Shown here in pieces: positions 52,618 through 62,493 of a stretch of DNA of 64,000 nt. Position numbers and translations under genes: made by a program. The DNA comes from Nonomuraea cavernae (GTDB lineage: Bacteria; Actinomycetota; Actinomycetes; Streptosporangiales; Streptosporangiaceae), in assembly GCF_014646355.1 (NCBI RefSeq), contig NZ_BMNH01000001.1, positions 524,675-588,674 of the forward strand. The letters are read 5' to 3'. Under the pieces are notes generated by a model. That model saw only the letters and a program-made list of their open reading frames with translations, was not told the origin of the DNA and searched no databases. The stretch's first letter is position 1, and every line of letters starts with the position of its first letter.

Positions 52618-52754
52618 TGTTCGAACATAGAACGGCCGCGTACCGGAACAGAACTCGCCCTGCCGAAGATCGCGGGACAATTCGCTCGCAGGCGGGTACG
52701 GCTGAGGGTGGCACGCCGACCGGCGGCGTTCCCACGATCGATTCGGTGAGGCAC

Positions 52755-53948
52755 ATGGGCGGACACGATGACACGGGCACACTGGACACGGCGCGGACCG
52801 ACATGACGCCGCACACCGGACAGGATTCGGCACAAGCAGGCGTGACGGAGACCGCGCCACAAGCCGGACGGCGCTCGGCCCGAGCAAGCGTGACGGACAC
52901 GGCGCCGCAGGCCGGACGGGACTCGGTCCAAGGAGGCGTGACGGAGACCGCGCCCCGGGCCGAGCGGGTCCGGATGACGCAGTTCGCCCACGGAGGCGGG
53001 TGTGCCTGCAAGATCCCGCCCGGCGAGTTGGAGGCCGTCGTGGCGGGCCTGCTCGGTGGATCCTCCCCTGGGAGTGATCTGCTCATCGGGCTCGACGACG
53101 GTGACGACGCCGCCGTGGTACGTGTGGAGGACGGCCGGGCGATCGTGGCCACGGCCGACTTCTTCACGCCCGTGGTGGACGACCCGTACGACTGGGGGCG
53201 CATCGCGGCGGCCAATGCCCTGTCAGACGTCTACGCGGTGGGCGGGCAGCCGCTGGTGGCGGTCAACCTGCTCGGCTGGCCGATGACGCGGCTGCCGCTG
53301 GAACTGGCCAAGGAGGTGCTGCGCGGCGGACTGGACGTGGCGCGGGCCGCCTCGTGCCACGTCGCGGGCGGTCACAGCATCGACGATCCGGAGCCCAAGT
53401 ACGGCATGGCCGTCACCGGTCTGGCCGACCCCGACCGGCTGTTGCGCATCGACGGCGGCCGGGCGGGGCTGCCGCTCTCCCTCAGCAAGCCGCTCGGCGT
53501 CGGCGTGCTCAACTCCCGGCACAAGGCGACCGGCGAGGTGTTCGCGCAGGCGGTGACCTCGATGACCACGCTCAACCGCGACGCCTCCCGGGCCGCGCTG
53601 GCGGCCGGGGCGCGGTGCGCCACGGACGTGACCGGGTTCGGCCTGCTCGGCCATCTCTACAAGCTGGCCCGCGCGAGCGGTGTGACGGCGGTGGTCGACG
53701 TGGCCGCCGTCCCCTACCTGGAGGGGGCCCGCGAGGCGGTGCGCGACGGCTTCGTCAGCGGCGGCACCCGGCGCAACCTGGCCTGGGTGCGGCCGCACCT
53801 CGACGCCGGCGACGCCGCCGAGGAGGACGTCCTGCTCCTGGCCGACGCCCAGACCTCCGGCGGTCTGCTGGTGGCCGCCGAGATCCCCGGGGCCCCCGTC
53901 ATCGGAGAGCTCATCCCCTTCGACGGAGCGGCCCTGCGACTGCGCTGA
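52755..53948 (+). CDS. selD: Selenide, water dikinase SelD
   Basis: A 397-residue enzyme that makes selenophosphate from selenide and ATP. The core begins MTQFAHGGGCACKIPPGELE, with Cys (not Sec) at the catalytic position and the conserved Lys. Further marks are GLDDGDDAAVVRVEDG, AGGHSIDDPEPKYG and CATDVTGFGLLGHLY. ATG 52974 would give a normal-length protein. ATG 52755 (behind GGTGAGG) adds 73 residues, and three 48-bp in-frame repeats whose differences often fall at third codon positions support translation of this extension. Confidence 0.9.
   Translation: MGGHDDTGTLDTARTDMTPHTGQDSAQAGVTETAPQAGRRSARASVTDTAPQAGRDSVQGGVTETAPRAERVRMTQFAHGGGCACKIPPGELEAVVAGLLGGSSPGSDLLIGLDDGDDAAVVRVEDGRAIVATADFFTPVVDDPYDWGRIAAANALSDVYAVGGQPLVAVNLLGWPMTRLPLELAKEVLRGGLDVARAASCHVAGGHSIDDPEPKYGMAVTGLADPDRLLRIDGGRAGLPLSLSKPLGVGVLNSRHKATGEVFAQAVTSMTTLNRDASRAALAAGARCATDVTGFGLLGHLYKLARASGVTAVVDVAAVPYLEGAREAVRDGFVSGGTRRNLAWVRPHLDAGDAAEEDVLLLADAQTSGGLLVAAEIPGAPVIGELIPFDGAALRLR
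52818..52961 (+). repeat. Three 48-bp repeats in the 5' part of selD
   Basis: Units at 52818-52865, 52866-52913 and 52914-52961 each encode 16 residues of the pattern GxxSxxxxVTxTAPxA. Several differences between units are synonymous. Confidence 0.75.
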
Positions 53949-54014
53949 CCCCCTGTGAAGCGCTCCCCACGGATGAACGAGGCCGCCGCATCGTCCTCGA
54001 CGAGTTGCCGGGGG

Positions 54015-54956
54015 TCACGCCAGGTTCGCGGGCTCGCGCTCGTCGGGTGGAGCCGCGCTCGGTTCGGCGCGGGCGTCGAGGCGTTGCCGCTGGGGGATGA
54101 CGGTGTACTTCGGGTCGGCGGCGGAGGCGCGGCCCGCCTCCAGGATCCCGAACCGGGTGCACAGGGCGCCGGCGGTGAGGGCCAGGCCGGACAGCACGGC
54201 GAGCGTCCGGCCGCGTCCACTGACCGCGGCCAGGGCCCCGCCGCCGACCGTGAGCACCCGTGCCGCGCGCATCAGGCGGCCTGCCCGCCCCAGCTGGTAC
54301 GGCTCGCCGAGCAGCCCCAGCCGGCGTTCCATCACCACGCCGGCGGCGGTCTCCAGGGCAGCCCCGGCGACGGCCACCAGGCGGGCCGGCGCCGCCTCGG
54401 CGTGGGGCGCGGCCAGCAGCCCGACGGCTCCCGCGCTGGCCAGCGCGCTCCCGGCGAACAGGAACGGCAGCTCCCGGTAGGCCTCGTGCCAGGCGGGCAC
54501 GGCGGTGTCGGCGACCAGCACCGCCGTGTAGGTGGCGGTGAGCGGGCCGGTCAGTCCGGTGGCCAGCACGGCCGCGTCGCCGGCCACCGGGAGGATCCCG
54601 GTCAGCTCGGAGGTGGCGGCGACCGCCGAGAGCCCACCCTGCGCGGCCAGGATCCAGGAGCCCACGCTCATCGGCGAGGTGACCTTGAACACGCGCAGCA
54701 TGTTGAGGAACCGTTCGGGCCTGCCCAGCTCGGCGGCGAGCAGGACGGCGCCAGCGGCCGAGCCGGCCGCCGCCGCGATCCGGGCGGTGCGGCCCAGCCT
54801 CGGGCGGCCGGTGTACCTGGCCATGACGGCCAGCAGGGACGACGCCCCCGACATTCCACCCAGGTATAGATATGTCGGCATGTGGGGTTCGTGCCAGATC
54901 GGGGCCTTGATCACCGGCCGCCCGTAGTAGGACCGGAACTCCGCCTCCGGCACCAT
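54015..54956 (-). CDS. nrfD: NrfD/PsrC-type membrane subunit of formate dehydrogenase
   Basis: A 313-residue membrane protein with about eight helices. It starts with a conserved YYGRPVIKAPIWHEPHMPTY and has LYLGGMSGASSLLAVMARYT. NrfD proteins bind quinone and receive electrons from the iron-sulfur subunit. ATG 54956 follows GGGAG. It is the last gene of the formate dehydrogenase operon, 14 bp after the iron-sulfur subunit. Confidence 0.88.
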   Translation of the reverse strand: MVPEAEFRSYYGRPVIKAPIWHEPHMPTYLYLGGMSGASSLLAVMARYTGRPRLGRTARIAAAAGSAAGAVLLAAELGRPERFLNMLRVFKVTSPMSVGSWILAAQGGLSAVAATSELTGILPVAGDAAVLATGLTGPLTATYTAVLVADTAVPAWHEAYRELPFLFAGSALASAGAVGLLAAPHAEAAPARLVAVAGAALETAAGVVMERRLGLLGEPYQLGRAGRLMRAARVLTVGGGALAAVSGRGRTLAVLSGLALTAGALCTRFGILEAGRASAADPKYTVIPQRQRLDARAEPSAAPPDEREPANLA

Positions 54957-54970
54957 CGCCCGCTCCCGCC

Positions 54971-55852
54971 TCACCAACGCCTCCTACCTCCCAGACCCCT
55001 GCCGCCCAGAACCCCACGTCCCAGAACCCTGCCCACCAGACTCCTGCCCGTCGGAACCCTGTTCCCCGAAACCCTGCCCTCCAGGAAGGCGACCGCCACG
55101 ACGCCGGCCATGGAGACCGCCGCCGCCCCGGCCCAGCGCCACATCGACGGCAGGTCGCGGGTGGTGACCACGGGATCCGGCGGCAGGCCGTACACCTCCG
55201 GTTCGTCCAGCAGCAGGAAGAACGCGCCCGTGCCGCCCACTCCGTCGTCGGGGCTCTCGCCGTACAGCCGGGCCTCGGTGTGACCGTCGGCGTGCAGACC
55301 GGCCAGCCGGTCGGCGGCCCGCTGGCGGAGCTCGTCGAGCGGGCCGAACTGGATCGAGTCGGTCGGGCACGCCTTCGCGCAGGCCGGCTCCAGCCCGCCG
55401 AGCTGCCGGTCATAGCACATCGTGCACTTCCAGGCCCGCCCGTCGTCCTGCCTGCGCTGGATCACGCCGTACGGGCAGGCCGGCACGCAGTAGCCGCAGC
55501 CGTTGCAGACGTCCGCCTGCACCAACACCGTGTCGAACTCGGTGTGGAACAGCGCGCCGGTCGGGCAGACGTCCACGCAGGCGGCGTGCGTGCAGTGCTT
55601 GCACACGTCCGACGACATCAGCCAGCGGTCCACGTCCTCCTCGCGGCCCTCCACCCGCACCGCGCGCGTCTGCTCGATGAAGGCCACGTGCCGCCAGGTG
55701 CTCGCGCCGAGCGCCCCGGTGTTGTCGTAGGAGGTCGCCTCGAAGACGAACCCGTCGTCGGGCAGCTCGTTCCACTCCTTGCAGGCCACCTCGCACGCCT
55801 TGCACCCGATGCACACGCTGGTGTCGGTGAAGAAGCCCATCCGCTCAGCCAT
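54971..55852 (-). CDS. Formate dehydrogenase iron-sulfur subunit
   Basis: A 293-residue ferredoxin-like electron carrier with four cluster motifs: CIGCKACEVAC, CKHCTHAACVDVC, CNGCGYCVPAC and CTMCYDRQ with CAKACP. A single hydrophobic helix near residue 245-262 anchors it to the membrane. The last 30 residues are Arg/Gly-rich low complexity encoded by degenerate 15-bp repeats. Its ATG overlaps the stop of the catalytic subunit by eight bases. Confidence 0.92.
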   Translation of the reverse strand: MAERMGFFTDTSVCIGCKACEVACKEWNELPDDGFVFEATSYDNTGALGASTWRHVAFIEQTRAVRVEGREEDVDRWLMSSDVCKHCTHAACVDVCPTGALFHTEFDTVLVQADVCNGCGYCVPACPYGVIQRRQDDGRAWKCTMCYDRQLGGLEPACAKACPTDSIQFGPLDELRQRAADRLAGLHADGHTEARLYGESPDDGVGGTGAFFLLLDEPEVYGLPPDPVVTTRDLPSMWRWAGAAAVSMAGVVAVAFLEGRVSGNRVPTGRSLVGRVLGRGVLGGRGLGGRRRW

Positions 55853-58800
55853 ACCGGTACTCCTCCATCAGGTCGAGCAGCGCCTGCCCCCTCGGCCGCC
55901 GCCCCGGCCGGACGTGACAGGTCATCGCCTTGCTCTCCTGGATGTAGACGTTGGGGTCGAGCACGATCGGCAGCAGGTCGTTGGCGACGTCGCCGGTCAC
56001 CAGACCGCCACTGCCCCACCCCCAGTGGTACGGCAGGCCCACCTGGTGGATCACCCTGTCCTGGACGCGCAGCGGCCGGACCCTGCCCGTGACCAGCACC
56101 CTGGCCTCGATCAACGAGCGGCTGGTCACGATCGTCGCCCAGCCGCCGTTGACCAGCCCGACCTCGGCCGCGAGCTGGGGCGACACCTCGCAGAACAGCT
56201 CCGGCTGCAGCTCGGCGAGGTAGGCCAGCGGCCGGCTCATGGCGCCCGCCGTGTGGTGCTCGGTGAGCCGGTACGTGGTCAGCACGTACGGGAACCGGGG
56301 TGACTCCGGCGGGTTGTAGGGGCTGTCCGGACGGCGGTAGATCCGGCGCGCCGGGTTGGCCTGCTGGCGGTAGAGCGGGTTGCGCACCGGCGACTCGTGC
56401 GGCTCGTAGTGCGCCGGCATCGGCCCGTCGGCCAGGCCCAGCGGCGCGTACAGCCAGCCCTTGCCGTCCGACTGCATGATGAACGGGTCGGTCCCGGCCA
56501 GCGCGTCCTGTGCCTTGGCGCCCTCGGGCGGCAGGTAGTCGGGCGGCTTGCCCGTCTCGAAGTCGGGCACGTCGAGCCCGGTCCACTCACGCCGGTCCTC
56601 GTCCCACCAGACGAACGCCTTGCGCTCGCTCCACGGGCGGCCCTCGGGGTCGGCGGAGGCCCGGTTGTAGAGGATCCGCCGGTTGGCCGGCCAGGCCCAG
56701 CCCCATTCGGGCGCCACGGGGGTCTGCTCGCGGCCCGGCCGTCGGCGGGCGGCCTGGTTGACCTCGTCGGCGTAGACCCCGCAGTAGATCCAGCAGCCGC
56801 ACCGGGTGGAGCCGTCGGGCCTGAGCTGGGTGTAGGCCGACAGCGCCCGCCCGTCGGGGCCGACGCCGCCGATCTCGCGGAGCACGGCCGTCGCCAGGGG
56901 CTCGGCGCGCTCGCCCTCCTCCGGGTAGTCCCAGGTCAGCTCGCGCAGCGGCCGGTCGATCTCGTCCTCGGTCAGCCGCTGCCTGATCCGCTTGCCGAGG
57001 TGGTAGTAGAACCACAGGTCGCTCCGGCAGTCGCCGGGCGGGTCGAGAGCCTTCTCGCGCCACTGCAGCAGCCGCTGCGTGTTGGTGAACGTGCCCTCCT
57101 TCTCGACGTGGCTCGCCGCCGGCAGGAAGAACACCTCGGTGGCGATGTCCTCGGTGCGCAGCTCGCCGGTCTCCAGCTCCGGGCCGTCCCGCCAGAACGT
57201 CGCCGTCTCCACCAGCGTCAGGTCGCGCACCACCAGCCAGTCGAGGTTGGCCAGGCCGAACCGCTGCGCCCGGCCGCCGGAGGAGCCGACCGCAGGGTTC
57301 TCCCCCACCACGAAGTAGCCCTTCACCGTGCCGTCGATCTGGTTCATCACGGTCGTGTAGTGGCCGTGGTCGCCGGTCATGCGCGGCAGGTAGTCGAAGC
57401 AGAAGTCGTTCGCCTCGGTGGCCGCCTCGCCCCACCACGCCTTGAGCAGGCTCACCAGGTAGGCGCGCCGGTTGCCCCAGAAGCCGGTCTCGCCGCCCTC
57501 GTGCTCCAGGTAGTCGTCCAGGCCCTCGTGCCGGTGGGCGTGCGGCATGGACAGGTAGCCGGGCAGGATGTTGAACAGGGTCGGGATGTCGGTCGAGCCC
57601 TGGATGCTGGCGTGGCCGCGCAGCGCCATGATGCCGCCGCCGGGCCGGCCCATGTTGCCGAGCAGCAGTTGCAGGATCGAGGCGGTGCGGATGTACTGCG
57701 CGCCGACCGTGTGCTGGGTCCAGCCCACCGAATACACCCAGGCGGTGGTCCGCTCCCGGCCGGAGTTGGCGGTGATGGCCTCGGCCAGCTCGGCGAAGTC
57801 GGCCTCCCGGATGCCGCACATCCGTTCCACCAGCTCGGGGGTGTAGCGGGCGAAGTGCCGCTTGAGGATCTGGTAGACGCAGCGCGGATCGCTCAGCGTC
57901 GGGTCGGTCCGCGGCCTGGAGGGCGCGGCGGCTCCGCCCGAGCCGTAGCGGTCGGCTCCGGCGGCCTCCGCGTGACGCCGCCCGCCCTCCCGCCGCTCGT
58001 CCGGCTCCGGTCCGCCATCCTCGTCGTACGACCAGCTCGCGGGGTCGTACGTACGCGTCTCCGGGTCGAAGCCGGAGAACAGCCCGTCGAGCTCCTCGGT
58101 GTCCTGAAAGTCCTCGGACACGAGGGTGGCGGCGTTGGTGTAGGCCAGCACGTACTCACGGAAGTCCAGCCCGTTGCCCAGCACGTGATTGATCAGCGCG
58201 CCGAGCAGCACGATGTCGCTTCCCGCGCGGATCGGCAGGTAGGCGTCGGCCATCGCGCTGGTGCGGGTGAAGCGTGGATCCACGTGAAACACCTTCGCCC
58301 CGCGCGCCTTGGCCTCCATCACCCACTGGAAGCCGACCGGGTGGCATTCGGCCATGTTGGAGCCCTGGATGACGATGCAGTCGGCCTCCGCCAGGTCCTG
58401 CTGGAAGCCGGTGGCACCACCCCGCCCGAAGCTGGTCCCCAGACCGGGGACGGTGGAGGAGTGTCAAATGCGCGCCTGGTTCTCCACCTGGATCGCGCCG
58501 AGGGCGGTGTAGAGCTTCTTCATCAGGTAGTTCTCTTCGTTGTCGAGCGTCGCCCCGCCCATGCCGGCGATGCCCATGGTGCGACGCACGACCTTGCCCT
58601 CGTCGGTCTGCTGCCACGTCTCGCGCCGGGTCCGCAACACCCGATCCGTGATCATCTCCATCGCGGTGTCGAGGTCGAGCGGCTCCCACTCGGTGCCGTG
58701 GGGCCGCCGGTACAGCACGTGGGTCTGGCGACCCGGATGGGTGACGAGTTGCTTGCTGGCCGAGCCCTTGGGGCACAGCCGGCCGCGCGAGATGGGTGAG

Positions 58801-59009
58801 TCGGGGTCGCCCTCGATCTGGCTGACCCGGCCGTCCTTGACGTAGACGAGCTGGCCGCAGCCGACCGCGCAGTAGGGGCAGACGGAGCGGGCGACCGTGT
58901 CGGCCCGCTCGGTGCGCGGGCGCAGCGCGTCGGTGCGCGCCGACCGCGCCGCGTCTCTCCTGCCGTCCTCGCCCCGTAGCTGCCTGATCAGCGACCACCG
59001 GGAGAACAT
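55845..59009 (-). CDS. Selenocysteine-containing formate dehydrogenase catalytic subunit
   Basis: A 1054-residue molybdopterin oxidoreductase that must be read through an in-frame UGA at 58464-58466. Before it: SVCPYCAVGCGQLVYVKDGR (4Fe-4S site) and RGRLCPKGSA, ending VENQARI. After it: HSSTVPGLGTSFGRGGAT and SNMAECHPVGFQW. The UGA is exactly where FdhF/FdnG enzymes have Sec that binds Mo/W. It oxidises formate to CO2 and passes electrons to the iron-sulfur and NrfD subunits. No twin-arginine signal is seen, so the active site is probably cytosolic. ATG 59009 follows AGGTAGGGG; GTG 59024 is less likely. Confidence 0.93.
58435..58466 (-). promoter_or_regulatory. Sec UGA codon and SECIS hairpin
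   Basis: The UGA is at 58464-58466. In the mRNA, GTCCCC-GGTCT-GGGGAC (58451 down to 58435) forms a 6-bp hairpin. The GGUCU loop begins 18 nt after the UGA, the same distance and loop sequence as I recall in E. coli fdhF. SelB binds such loops. Confidence 0.85.
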
Positions 59010-59037
59010 GCCCCTACCTGCCACGACAGGATTGCTG

Positions 59038-59054
59038 CCCCCGTCTGGCGGGGG
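59038..59054 (-). terminator. Hairpin CCCCCG-TCTGG-CGGGGG
   Basis: A perfect 6-bp G/C stem lies between the stop of the upstream membrane-protein gene (59090) and the formate dehydrogenase start, and probably ends the former transcript. Confidence 0.55.
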
Positions 59055-59089
59055 TAACCACCCCGGCGCGGTTCCCGCGGGCAGTGGCC

Positions 59090-60049
59090 CTATTCCGCGA
59101 GACTTCCGCAGGTGAAATCCGCTTCGCGGTCAGGCGAGTACATCTGCAGCTCGGTCAGGATCGTGCTCTCGGAGAACTTGCGGAACGTCTGTCCCTTGTC
59201 GCAGTCGTAGATCGCGTATCCGCCCTCACGCTCACCCAGGATCATCATCCACCGGCTGTCGTAGAGCGGCTTGCCGCTGCTGTCCTGGAGCCTGGCCCAC
59301 TGGGTCTGGAAGCCCACGGCGTCCAGCAGCGTGGTCGATTCGCCCTTCTCCACCACTTGGAGCGCTCCCATGAACATCTGGATGATGAGGGCGAAGCCGA
59401 TGCCGACTCCGGTGAACGCTCCGACCAGCACCTTCAGGCCCGCGCGGCCGAGCGGTTTGCGGCGCAGCAGCCGGAAGGGCACGACGTAGGCCAGCACGCC
59501 GAGGCCGATGGTGACGAGCAGGTCCGCGGCCTCGAGCTCCAGCTCCTTCGAGTCGAGATTGCTGGCCAGCGCGGCCAGGAAGTACATGTACCCCAGGTAG
59601 GACAGACCGGCCCACATGGCGGCGATGACCGCGATGATCCACGGGCGCTGCCTGACCCGCTGGGTCACTCGGCCCGTCCAGCCGCGGGTGATCGCGTTCA
59701 GCAGCCAGCCCAGGCTGACCAGGAACCCGACGACGAGCGCGCCGACGATCAGCAGGGGCACGATCGTGCCCAGCAGCCGCCCCAGCAGCACGGCCTGGTC
59801 GATGCCCGCCTGCTCAGGAGTGACGCCGAAGAACGAGTAGATCCCCTGGTAGCCGATGTAGAGCAGCGCGTACAGGGTGACGCCGAGCGGGACGATCACC
59901 GATCCGAGCTTCTCTAAAATGTCAAGAACACCCGCTTTGTCCTCTTCGTGAGGCTGTTCCTCGTCTTTCTGGGGTTGCGCCGTTGTGGGCGCCACCGGTT
60001 CGTGATTGTCCGCGTTCGGACTGCTCAGCGGAGGTGCTTGAAATGACAT
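59090..60049 (-). CDS. Hypothetical membrane protein
   Basis: A 319-residue protein with a disordered acidic N-terminus (TAQPQKDEEQPHEEDKAG). It has about five hydrophobic helices (for example VIVPLGVTLYALLYIGYQGI, IVPLLIVGALVVGFLVSLGW and LVGAFTGVGIGFALIIQMFM), then a C-terminal extracytoplasmic domain of about 90 residues (TQWARLQDSSGKPLYDSRWM through DFTCGSLAE). The family is not recognised. It is transcribed alone. Confidence 0.7.
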   Translation of the reverse strand: MSFQAPPLSSPNADNHEPVAPTTAQPQKDEEQPHEEDKAGVLDILEKLGSVIVPLGVTLYALLYIGYQGIYSFFGVTPEQAGIDQAVLLGRLLGTIVPLLIVGALVVGFLVSLGWLLNAITRGWTGRVTQRVRQRPWIIAVIAAMWAGLSYLGYMYFLAALASNLDSKELELEAADLLVTIGLGVLAYVVPFRLLRRKPLGRAGLKVLVGAFTGVGIGFALIIQMFMGALQVVEKGESTTLLDAVGFQTQWARLQDSSGKPLYDSRWMMILGEREGGYAIYDCDKGQTFRKFSESTILTELQMYSPDREADFTCGSLAE

Positions 60050-60094
60050 GGATCGAGAGCATAGATGGTCAATTGGAGCGTCGGATAATCGCGA

Positions 60095-62404
60095 TCATCC
60101 AGGCGGGATCCGTACGGTCACCGTCACCGAGCCGCCGCCCCGATCCGACAACCGGCCGAAGGAGAGCGTGAGCTTCGCACCGGTCGTCGCGCGAGCCAGG
60201 AGCCGGTGCCCGCGGAGCACCTCCGCCACCGGCCGGTCCCAGGTCACGGTCAGCTCGCTCAGGTCCCGCCGTGGGTCCGACACGGTCAGCGTGGCCGTGC
60301 CGTCGCCGCGTTCGCGGACGAGCACCGCGCACGGCGCGTCGGCGCTCAGCCCGCCGGCCGCGCCCTCGCTCCAGAAGTTGACCGCGGTGATCCCGAGCGA
60401 CGGGACGTGCACCCCCTGCCGCCGGGAGGTGTTGACGAGCACCCGCGCCCACCCGGGGTCGGCGGCCCGAGCCCTGGTCTCGGCCTGGTCCGCCCCCGGC
60501 AGCAGCAGGTAGACGTAGCCCGCCGAGACGGGGTCGACGCCGTGGTCGAACCAGAGGGTCACGTAGGTGCGGCGGGCCGGCCCGGAGCCGCGCTGCTCGC
60601 GCGAGGCACGCAGGCGGTCGCCGTCGGGCAGGACGTAGCCGCCGTGTCCCTCCAGGTGCGCCCAGTGCCCGGCCGCGTCCACGGCGAGGAACGCGTCGGT
60701 CCGGCGGTTGTCCACGATGGTCTCGACCGGCACGCCGTCCTCACCGCTGATGCCCGCGCCCAGGCAGACCACGGCGTCGTCGAGGAAGAACCACGACTTG
60801 AACGCCTCCACGGTGCTCTCCAGGCCGTTCAGGTGCTGGCCGACCGTCGCGTACGTGCCGTCGGTGGCGCCACCCACCCAGCGGCCCGGCGGGCAGGTGT
60901 CGCCCCAGCTCGCGCCGGCGCCGTCGGGCAGGCGCCTGGTGGAGACCGTCGTGCCCGGCAGGCGGTAGGGGTCGACCGTGGACCAGAAGCCGTCGGAATA
61001 CTGGTCGCCGTGGCCCTCGGTCCACCAGTAGAGCATCCCGGAGCCGGTGTGCCAGCCACGCAGGTTCTCGCCGTTGCCGTGCTCGTAGTGGCCGATCCGG
61101 TCGGAGGCCATGCTGAGCCCCGCGCACCAGCCCGGCCTGCGGTGCACCGCGCGGGCGCTCATCGCGAGCAGCCGGTGCCCCGCGGGCTCGGCGGCCGGAG
61201 GGATCCGGCCGTCGTCCATGACCGCGGCCAGCCGGGCGTGGAACCCCAGGTCGGTGGCCTCCGCCGCGCCGAGCATCGGCTGGTGCGTGTTCCGCGCCGC
61301 CCACCCCTTGACCATGGCCCGCCAGCGGGACCGCTCGGCGGCGGACGCGGTCTCGGCGAGGAGCAGGATCGCGGCGGCGATCGCGCGTCCCCGCCGGTGG
61401 TCGCCGTACGGGTGCCTGCCGATCGCCCGGCCGCTGACGAGGTCCATGCACACGCCGTCGTGGACGACCGGCGCGAACGACCTCTCGACGGAGTCGTACA
61501 CGACCTGCCGGTTCGGGTCGGTGATCTCCCACGGCGAGCCGCGCAGCACCGCGAACAGCGTCGCCAGCCCGGACAGCAGCACCGCCCCGTAGGTGCCCTG
61601 GTAGGGGACGAACGTGTGCTGGACGAACGAGCCGTCCCGGTAGAGACCGTCGCCCTCCGAGACGTACGGGAAGGTCGGGGAGAGCCCCGCGGCGGCCCGC
61701 GCGGCCCTGCCGGGGTCGACGGTGAGGACGGCGCGCAGCAGCAGCACCGTGCACAGGTCCACCCGGTTGGCCCCGGTGCTGTTGCCGCGGTAGTCGTTCA
61801 GGCGGCGTTCGGGGACGAAGTGGTCCACCGCCTCCGCCAGCGCCGCGCCCTGCCGTTCCGCCAGGTGCGGCCCGATGAGCACGGCCGCGTCGAGCAGCCG
61901 CTTGGGGACGCCGATCTCCCAGTTCCACCAGTTGCCGGCCGCCTTCGCGCCCGCCGCGTAGACCCGCCACCGGTAGTGGTCGATCCCGGCCGCCACGGCC
62001 TGGCCCAGCTCCGCGTCGCCGGTCAGGCCGGTCCCCGGCAGGGCGAACGCGCGCGCCATGGTCCGCAGCCGGGCGGGGGTGTCGTGGAAAGAGGGGAAGG
62101 GCAGGTCGGGCCAGAGCGACCCGCCGCCCGGCGCCATCAGGTCGCGGTAGGCCGCCGCCGTCGAGCCCAGCCGGGCCAGCCGCGTCCGGTACGGCTCCGC
62201 CGCCGCGTCGAACCCCGCCCCCGCCGTCACGTCCCGCCACCGTTGACGCAGCCGGTCGAACGCCTGCTCCCCGACCTCCCGGCCCCGAAAGCTCTTGTCC
62301 AGAAGGTCCTGGTCCCGGGAGCGCGGGTCCTGCGCAGAGACCGCCGCCCCAGCCGCTGCGGCACCGCTGAGCTGGAGAAATAATCGCCTGGAGTACCCCG
62401 TCAC
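60095..62404 (-). CDS. Secreted polysaccharide lyase family 8 (hyaluronate/chondroitin/xanthan lyase-like)
   Basis: A 769-residue exported enzyme. The twin-arginine signal is MTGYSRRLFLQLSGAAAAGA. The catalytic alpha/alpha-barrel has NWWNWEIGVPKRL with the Asn, and FVQHTFVPYQGTYG with the His/Tyr pair, plus YGDHRRGRA with a catalytic Arg. The C-terminal beta-sandwich domains begin near residue 400 (GLSMASDRIGHYEHGNGENL). It cleaves uronic-acid polysaccharides by beta-elimination; the exact polymer is not determined. No sugar transporter is next to it. Confidence 0.9.
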   Translation of the reverse strand: MTGYSRRLFLQLSGAAAAGAAVSAQDPRSRDQDLLDKSFRGREVGEQAFDRLRQRWRDVTAGAGFDAAAEPYRTRLARLGSTAAAYRDLMAPGGGSLWPDLPFPSFHDTPARLRTMARAFALPGTGLTGDAELGQAVAAGIDHYRWRVYAAGAKAAGNWWNWEIGVPKRLLDAAVLIGPHLAERQGAALAEAVDHFVPERRLNDYRGNSTGANRVDLCTVLLLRAVLTVDPGRAARAAAGLSPTFPYVSEGDGLYRDGSFVQHTFVPYQGTYGAVLLSGLATLFAVLRGSPWEITDPNRQVVYDSVERSFAPVVHDGVCMDLVSGRAIGRHPYGDHRRGRAIAAAILLLAETASAAERSRWRAMVKGWAARNTHQPMLGAAEATDLGFHARLAAVMDDGRIPPAAEPAGHRLLAMSARAVHRRPGWCAGLSMASDRIGHYEHGNGENLRGWHTGSGMLYWWTEGHGDQYSDGFWSTVDPYRLPGTTVSTRRLPDGAGASWGDTCPPGRWVGGATDGTYATVGQHLNGLESTVEAFKSWFFLDDAVVCLGAGISGEDGVPVETIVDNRRTDAFLAVDAAGHWAHLEGHGGYVLPDGDRLRASREQRGSGPARRTYVTLWFDHGVDPVSAGYVYLLLPGADQAETRARAADPGWARVLVNTSRRQGVHVPSLGITAVNFWSEGAAGGLSADAPCAVLVRERGDGTATLTVSDPRRDLSELTVTWDRPVAEVLRGHRLLARATTGAKLTLSFGRLSDRGGGSVTVTVRIPPG

Positions 62405-62493
62405 GAAACGATTATGGCCGGGCGAGCTTTGTGGCGTGATCTGTGTGCGTATGCCGGTGGAGGGAAGGGGACGCGTGAACTAGCACGGGAGAG

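Noticed and set aside
56397..58799. 800-codon open frame on the plus strand
   Set aside because: Antisense shadow of the formate dehydrogenase gene; residue pattern is the usual Arg/Val/Gly-rich artefact.
47161..59090. Search for the tRNA-Sec gene (selC) near selA/selB/selD
   Set aside because: I scanned the intergenic gaps for a long tRNA with a UCA anticodon and a TTCGAtTCC arm and found none. The gene may be elsewhere.
60206..62383. 725-codon open frame on the plus strand
   Set aside because: Antisense of the polysaccharide lyase gene.
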